64,000 nucleotides of DNA, from positions 124,001-188,000 of the forward strand of contig CAJTFW010000001.1 of NCBI GenBank assembly GCA_910575445.1, written 5' to 3'. Position numbers and translations under genes: made by a program. Below the pieces are notes generated by a model. The model worked only from the letters and a program-made list of their open reading frames with translations. It was not told the origin of the DNA and ran no database searches. Of the stretch, positions 61,143 through 64,000 are shown in pieces. Within the stretch, counting starts at the first letter, position 1, and each line of letters starts with the position of its first letter. Source of the DNA: Lachnospiraceae bacterium. GTDB taxonomy: Bacteria > Bacillota > Clostridia > Lachnospirales > Lachnospiraceae.

Positions 61143-61180
61143 GCCCGTCGTAGGCCTAGGCTTATGGCGGGCACTTTTTT
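61143..61180 (+). terminator. Terminator after the TIGR04086 gene
   Basis: GCCCGTC (61143-61149) with GGCGGGC (61166-61172), followed by ACTTTTTT. Confidence 0.75.
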
Positions 61181-61312
61181 GTAATGTCTGATTTCGTTAT
61201 GAACTCTGCGAAAGATAGTTGCACGAAAGATACCATACGTGGTAGGATGATAACAACAAAAAATTACAACCAAAGAAAATATAAGAAAAGGACAAGCCAG
61301 GAGGATACCCAG

Positions 61313-61897
61313 ATGAAGCTTTTGGAAGAACGAATTCAAAGAGACGGTGTTGTAAGGGGAACAGATGTTCTAAAAGTAGACAAGTTTTTAAACCATCAGA
61401 TGGATGTAGAGTTATTTTCCGAGATAGGAAAAGAATTTCTGCGTCTTTTCGAAGGAGAGAAGATTAATAAAATATTAACGATTGAGGCATCTGGCATCGG
61501 AATTGCCTGTGTAGTGGCACAGTGTTTTGGCGTACCGGTGCTTTTTGCAAAGAAAAGTAAGACAAAAAATATTGCAGGAGATGTCTATACAGCGAAAGTG
61601 GAATCTTTTACACATGGAAGAGTCTATGATATTATCGTATCCAAAGAATTTTTGGGGCCGCAAGACCGTGTGCTTTTAATCGATGATTTCCTGGCAAATG
61701 GGGCAGCGCTTATGGGGCTGATTACGTTGGTAAGAGAGGCTGGTGCAACGCTTGTGGGCGCTGGTATCTGTGTGGAAAAGGCATTTCAGCCAGGAGGAGA
61801 GATGATTCGCAAGATGGGTGTGCGGGTGGAATCTTTGGCAAAAGTTCGCAGTATGAGCGAAGAGACAGGCATTGTGTTCTGTACAGAAGGAGAATAA
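61313..61897 (+). CDS. xpt: Xanthine phosphoribosyltransferase
   Basis: 194 residues. Salvages xanthine with PRPP. Marks: MKLLEERIQRDGVVRGTDVL, LTIEASGIGIA, VLFAKKSKTKNI and the PRPP-binding VLLIDDFLANGAA. ATG 61313 has AGGAGG at eight bases; the frame continues far upstream without a signal. The upstream 130 bases show no purine riboswitch consensus. Confidence 0.94.
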   Translation: MKLLEERIQRDGVVRGTDVLKVDKFLNHQMDVELFSEIGKEFLRLFEGEKINKILTIEASGIGIACVVAQCFGVPVLFAKKSKTKNIAGDVYTAKVESFTHGRVYDIIVSKEFLGPQDRVLLIDDFLANGAALMGLITLVREAGATLVGAGICVEKAFQPGGEMIRKMGVRVESLAKVRSMSEETGIVFCTEGE

Positions 61898-61901
61898 GGA
61901 G

Positions 61902-62678
61902 ATGGTAACATATTATGATATTGGTCTCAATCTGTTTTGCAGACAATTTAGAGACCCTGAGAAAGTGATTGAAGATGCCAAAGAAGCGGGAGTGTGCTGT
62001 ATTCTGACCGGTACAGATTCCAGGGAAAATCAAAAGATTGATACTTTTGTAACAAACCATATCGCCTTTGGCACAGCGGGGATTCATCCGCACAATGCAG
62101 ACAGAGCCAAAAAAGAAGACTTTGATTTGATAGAGAAGATAATCCTGCAAAATCCCAAAGTGGTGGCAGTCGGAGAGTGTGGATTGGATTTTGATAGGAT
62201 GTTTTCAACAAAAGAAAATCAGATTCGCTGCTTAGAAAAACAGATTGTACTGGCAGAAAAGCTAGAAAAACCGTTGTTTTTACATGAGCGCAGCGCTTCC
62301 TCTGAATTTGTCAAACGCTTTAAAAAACATCCCGACATCTGTAAAAAATCCGTCGTACACTGCTTTACCGGAAGTAAGGCTGTATTAGAGCAGTACCTTT
62401 CGATGGGATTTTCCATCGGGATTACGGGCTGGATTTGCGATGACAGAAGGGCAAAAGAACTAAGAGAAGCCGTTAAAATCCTTCCGCTTGACCGTCTTCT
62501 AATCGAGACGGACGCTCCTTATCTGACACCGCGTAATGTTCCGAATTTAGATAAAACTAACGTGCCGGAGAATATTGTCTATGTGGCAAGAGAGTTAGCA
62601 AAATATAAGAAAGTCTCCGAAGAAGAAATCATCCACTGTGCTAGAGAGAATACGGAGCGGATTTTTGGGTTAGCGTAA
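61902..62678 (+). CDS. tatD: TatD-family metal-dependent deoxyribonuclease
   Basis: 258 residues. The N-terminus reads YYDIGLNLFCRQFRD, the D-I-G-x-N-L variant of E. coli TatD rather than the DTHCHL type. Metal ligands: AVGECGLDFDR, PLFLHERSA, VVHCFTGS and LIETDAPYLTP. Nuclease with a 3'-5' exonuclease role in DNA repair. Starts four bases after xpt behind AAGGAG. Confidence 0.92.
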   Translation: MVTYYDIGLNLFCRQFRDPEKVIEDAKEAGVCCILTGTDSRENQKIDTFVTNHIAFGTAGIHPHNADRAKKEDFDLIEKIILQNPKVVAVGECGLDFDRMFSTKENQIRCLEKQIVLAEKLEKPLFLHERSASSEFVKRFKKHPDICKKSVVHCFTGSKAVLEQYLSMGFSIGITGWICDDRRAKELREAVKILPLDRLLIETDAPYLTPRNVPNLDKTNVPENIVYVARELAKYKKVSEEEIIHCARENTERIFGLA

Positions 62679-62697
62679 TCATGAAGTTTGGGTTTAG

Positions 62698-63129
62698 AGG
62701 ACGCTCGCCATGGCCTGGCAGATGTTCCTTCCAGACCCCGCTCGCGCTTAATGAACGCCTATAGCGGTACTAAGCTCGCGACTGCGCGTGCCGCTTGCGC
62801 TCGCTAAGTGCCGATGGCGTTCAATGGGTCTTGCAGGAACATCTGCCAGGTCATGTCGGGCTGTTTCTTGGCTTCGATACATACGCTTCGGGCGGAACAT
62901 TTCACATATATGCTTTACACAATATTACGCGATAGTGTTATATAACTTATGGTTAGTCATAGTCAGCCAGGGCGGGAGGGGAGTAGGTTCCCCAAAGACC
63001 CATTGGACGCCATCGGCACTTAGCGAGCGCAAGCGGCACGCGCAGTCGCGAGCTTAGTACCGCTATAGGCGTTCATTAAGCGAGAGCGGGGTCTTTGGGG
63101 AACCTACTCCCCTCCCGTCCTAGCGTCCT
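62698..63129. repeat. R4: full-length palindromic repeat (R family)
   Basis: 432 bases, ends AGGACGCT (62698-62705) and AGCGTCCT (63122-63129). Unit a (about 62698-62860) and unit b (about 62976-63129) are inverted to each other with the same core words as R1; the linker is clearly homologous to the R1 linker read from the other strand. Unit b has the outer stem GGAGGGGAGTAGGTTCC and its complement. R4 takes up most of the 539-base gap between tatD and blaI. Confidence 0.9.
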
Positions 63130-63147
63130 TTATCTCTATTCCTTATA

Positions 63148-63197
63148 TTGACATTTAGAGTACACTATGTTATCATAAAGTTAGATTACAATATGTA
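63148..63197 (+). promoter_or_regulatory. BlaI-controlled promoter with two operator dyads
   Basis: TTGACA (63148-63153), 17 bases, TATCAT (63171-63176). TACACTATGTT (63161-63171) sits between -35 and -10 and TACAATATGTA (63187-63197) just after the start site; both follow the TACA-n3-TGTA pattern of BlaI/MecI operators. Confidence 0.65.
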
Positions 63198-63217
63198 CAC
63201 TTAAAAGGAGAAAAACC

Positions 63218-63598
63218 ATGCAACAAGTATCAGACTATGAATTAGAACTTATGAAAGTTATCTGGGCGAATGGGGGAACGGCGCTCTATGCAGAGATTGT
63301 AGAAGCACTTTCTCAAAAAGGGATGAATTGGACAAAAAATACAATTATTACCCTTTTATCCCGCCTGATTGACAAAGGGTATCTAAAGACCAACAAAGTC
63401 GGGCGGCGAAATCGGTATTTGGCGTTGATTCAGGAGGGCGAATACCAACTGACACAGACAGAACATTTTGTAGATAAGATTTATGGAGGAAATGTAAAAG
63501 GGATGGTCTTAGCTCTGCTTCAGACAGAGATGCTCTCCGCAGAAGATTATGAAATATTGAAGGAATATTGGGAAAAAGCAGGTGAACAGGATGTATGA
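63218..63598 (+). CDS. BlaI/MecI-family repressor
   Basis: 126 residues. Winged helix with VSDYELELMKVIWANGGTAL, NWTKNTIITLLSRLIDKGYL and a C-terminal dimerisation helix; the order and length match BlaI/MecI. It is paired with a BlaR1-like gene that overlaps its end by eight bases. No beta-lactamase gene is in the window, so the target could be something else. Confidence 0.93.
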   Translation: MQQVSDYELELMKVIWANGGTALYAEIVEALSQKGMNWTKNTIITLLSRLIDKGYLKTNKVGRRNRYLALIQEGEYQLTQTEHFVDKIYGGNVKGMVLALLQTEMLSAEDYEILKEYWEKAGEQDV

Positions 63599-64000
63599 GT
63601 TGTGGAAGATGGTATTGTCGTTGTCTTTATCTGGGACAGTTGTGATTGTGGCACTCTTTCTTTTCTGCCGGCTTTTTGGGAAAAGGTTTGGAAAAGGTTG
63701 GCAGTATTATATATGGCTTGTAGCAGTGTTTCGGCTTTTGGTGCCATTTTCTGTAGATATCAATCTGATAGGGCAGGCTATTTTAGAGCTGGAGCAAAAT
63801 CGGGCAGAAAGTATAGAAGCTGTCTACGCATTTCCAGATAATATAACTGAGACAGAAGGTGTAAAGACAACCTATGAAAAGGAAACAGGTGCCATCTACC
63901 AGGAAGTGCGGTGGGCTTCTGATAACAAAGCGTCTGCTGGATTTGTGAATATTTTAACAGATAATCTGACGATGCTTTGGTTAGTAGTTGCCTTTTTTTT
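63591..64000 (+). CDS. BlaR1/MecR1-like M56 membrane peptidase, 5' part
   Basis: At least 136 residues, cut by the window end. Starts MYELWKMVLSLSLSGTVVIV with a first membrane segment, then YYIWLVAVFRLLVPFSVDIN, the typical opening of M56/BlaR1 sensors, an extracellular loop, and another membrane segment at the window end. The HExxH motif would lie beyond the window. Confidence 0.85.
   Translation, partial: MYELWKMVLSLSLSGTVVIVALFLFCRLFGKRFGKGWQYYIWLVAVFRLLVPFSVDINLIGQAILELEQNRAESIEAVYAFPDNITETEGVKTTYEKETGAIYQEVRWASDNKASAGFVNILTDNLTMLWLVVAFF

Noticed and set aside
61184-61312. Purine riboswitch or N-terminal extension before xpt
   Set aside because: The typical purine aptamer words are absent and the upstream in-frame codons have no ribosome site; the AGGAGG-supported ATG at 61313 fits the family.

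Overview
The window is chromosomal DNA of a Gram-positive, spore-forming, low-to-mid GC anaerobe, most like a member of the Lachnospiraceae (Clostridia). The pointers are the spore protease gpr next to spoIIP, lepA and hemW, strong AGGAGG-type ribosome binding sites with frequent TTG starts, a rubrerythrin, a GerM-type lipoprotein, a BceRSAB-like module and RbsABC-like sugar uptake. No rRNA, tRNA or CRISPR array was found.

Layout. 1-5668: arginine biosynthesis argC(partial)-GNAT-argJ, then rubrerythrin and a second GNAT, then argB-argD. 5680-13416: a membrane-anchored solute-binding-like protein, a small DMT transporter, and a tight run comEA, response regulator, histidine kinase, GerMN lipoprotein, comEC. 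13457-13886: a 430-bp palindromic repeat (R1). 14064-20943: holA, convergent rpsT, gpr, spoIIP, lepA, hemW. 20964-24203: a MoxR-type AAA ATPase, a VWA partner and two small unknown genes.

24230-36838 is an integrated element bounded by a perfect 112-bp direct repeat. It carries a repressor, an excisionase-like protein, an antirepressor, a replisome organiser, a helicase loader, one lone minor-capsid-like gene, a type I holin-like toxin with an antisense RNA, Uma2 and ribbon-helix-helix genes, HIRAN, ImmA/IrrE, Lar-like and other accessory genes, and a tyrosine integrase beside the right end. No terminase, portal, major capsid or tail gene is visible, so it looks like a phage satellite, a small integrative element or a decayed prophage. 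It also holds seven copies of an unusual repeat in which a different 5-base word is duplicated exactly 10 bp apart before an A7 tract.

37019-41008: polysaccharide deacetylase, rarA, an amidase with a SPOR-like tail (minus strand) and an EamA transporter. 41005-50834: a sugar catabolic cluster made of an RpiR regulator, phosphotriesterase-family lactonase, sugar-binding lipoprotein, ABC ATPase, permease, zinc dehydrogenase, class I aldolase and FGGY kinase. Two about 190-bp hairpins (S1, S2) with the same architecture but different, internally complementary arms sit between genes of this operon.

51174-60572 is read from the minus strand: a BceRSAB-like two-component/ABC module, leuD-leuC, a second paralogous small-large dehydratase pair and a CorC/HlyC protein. 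60738-62678 holds a TIGR04086-type membrane protein, xpt and tatD. 62698-63129 is another full-length R repeat (R4). The window ends in a blaI-blaR1-like pair with recognisable BlaI operator dyads.

The most unusual content is non-coding: the R family (four copies) and S family (two copies) of long hairpins with apparent compensatory arm changes, and the 10-bp word repeats in the integrated element.
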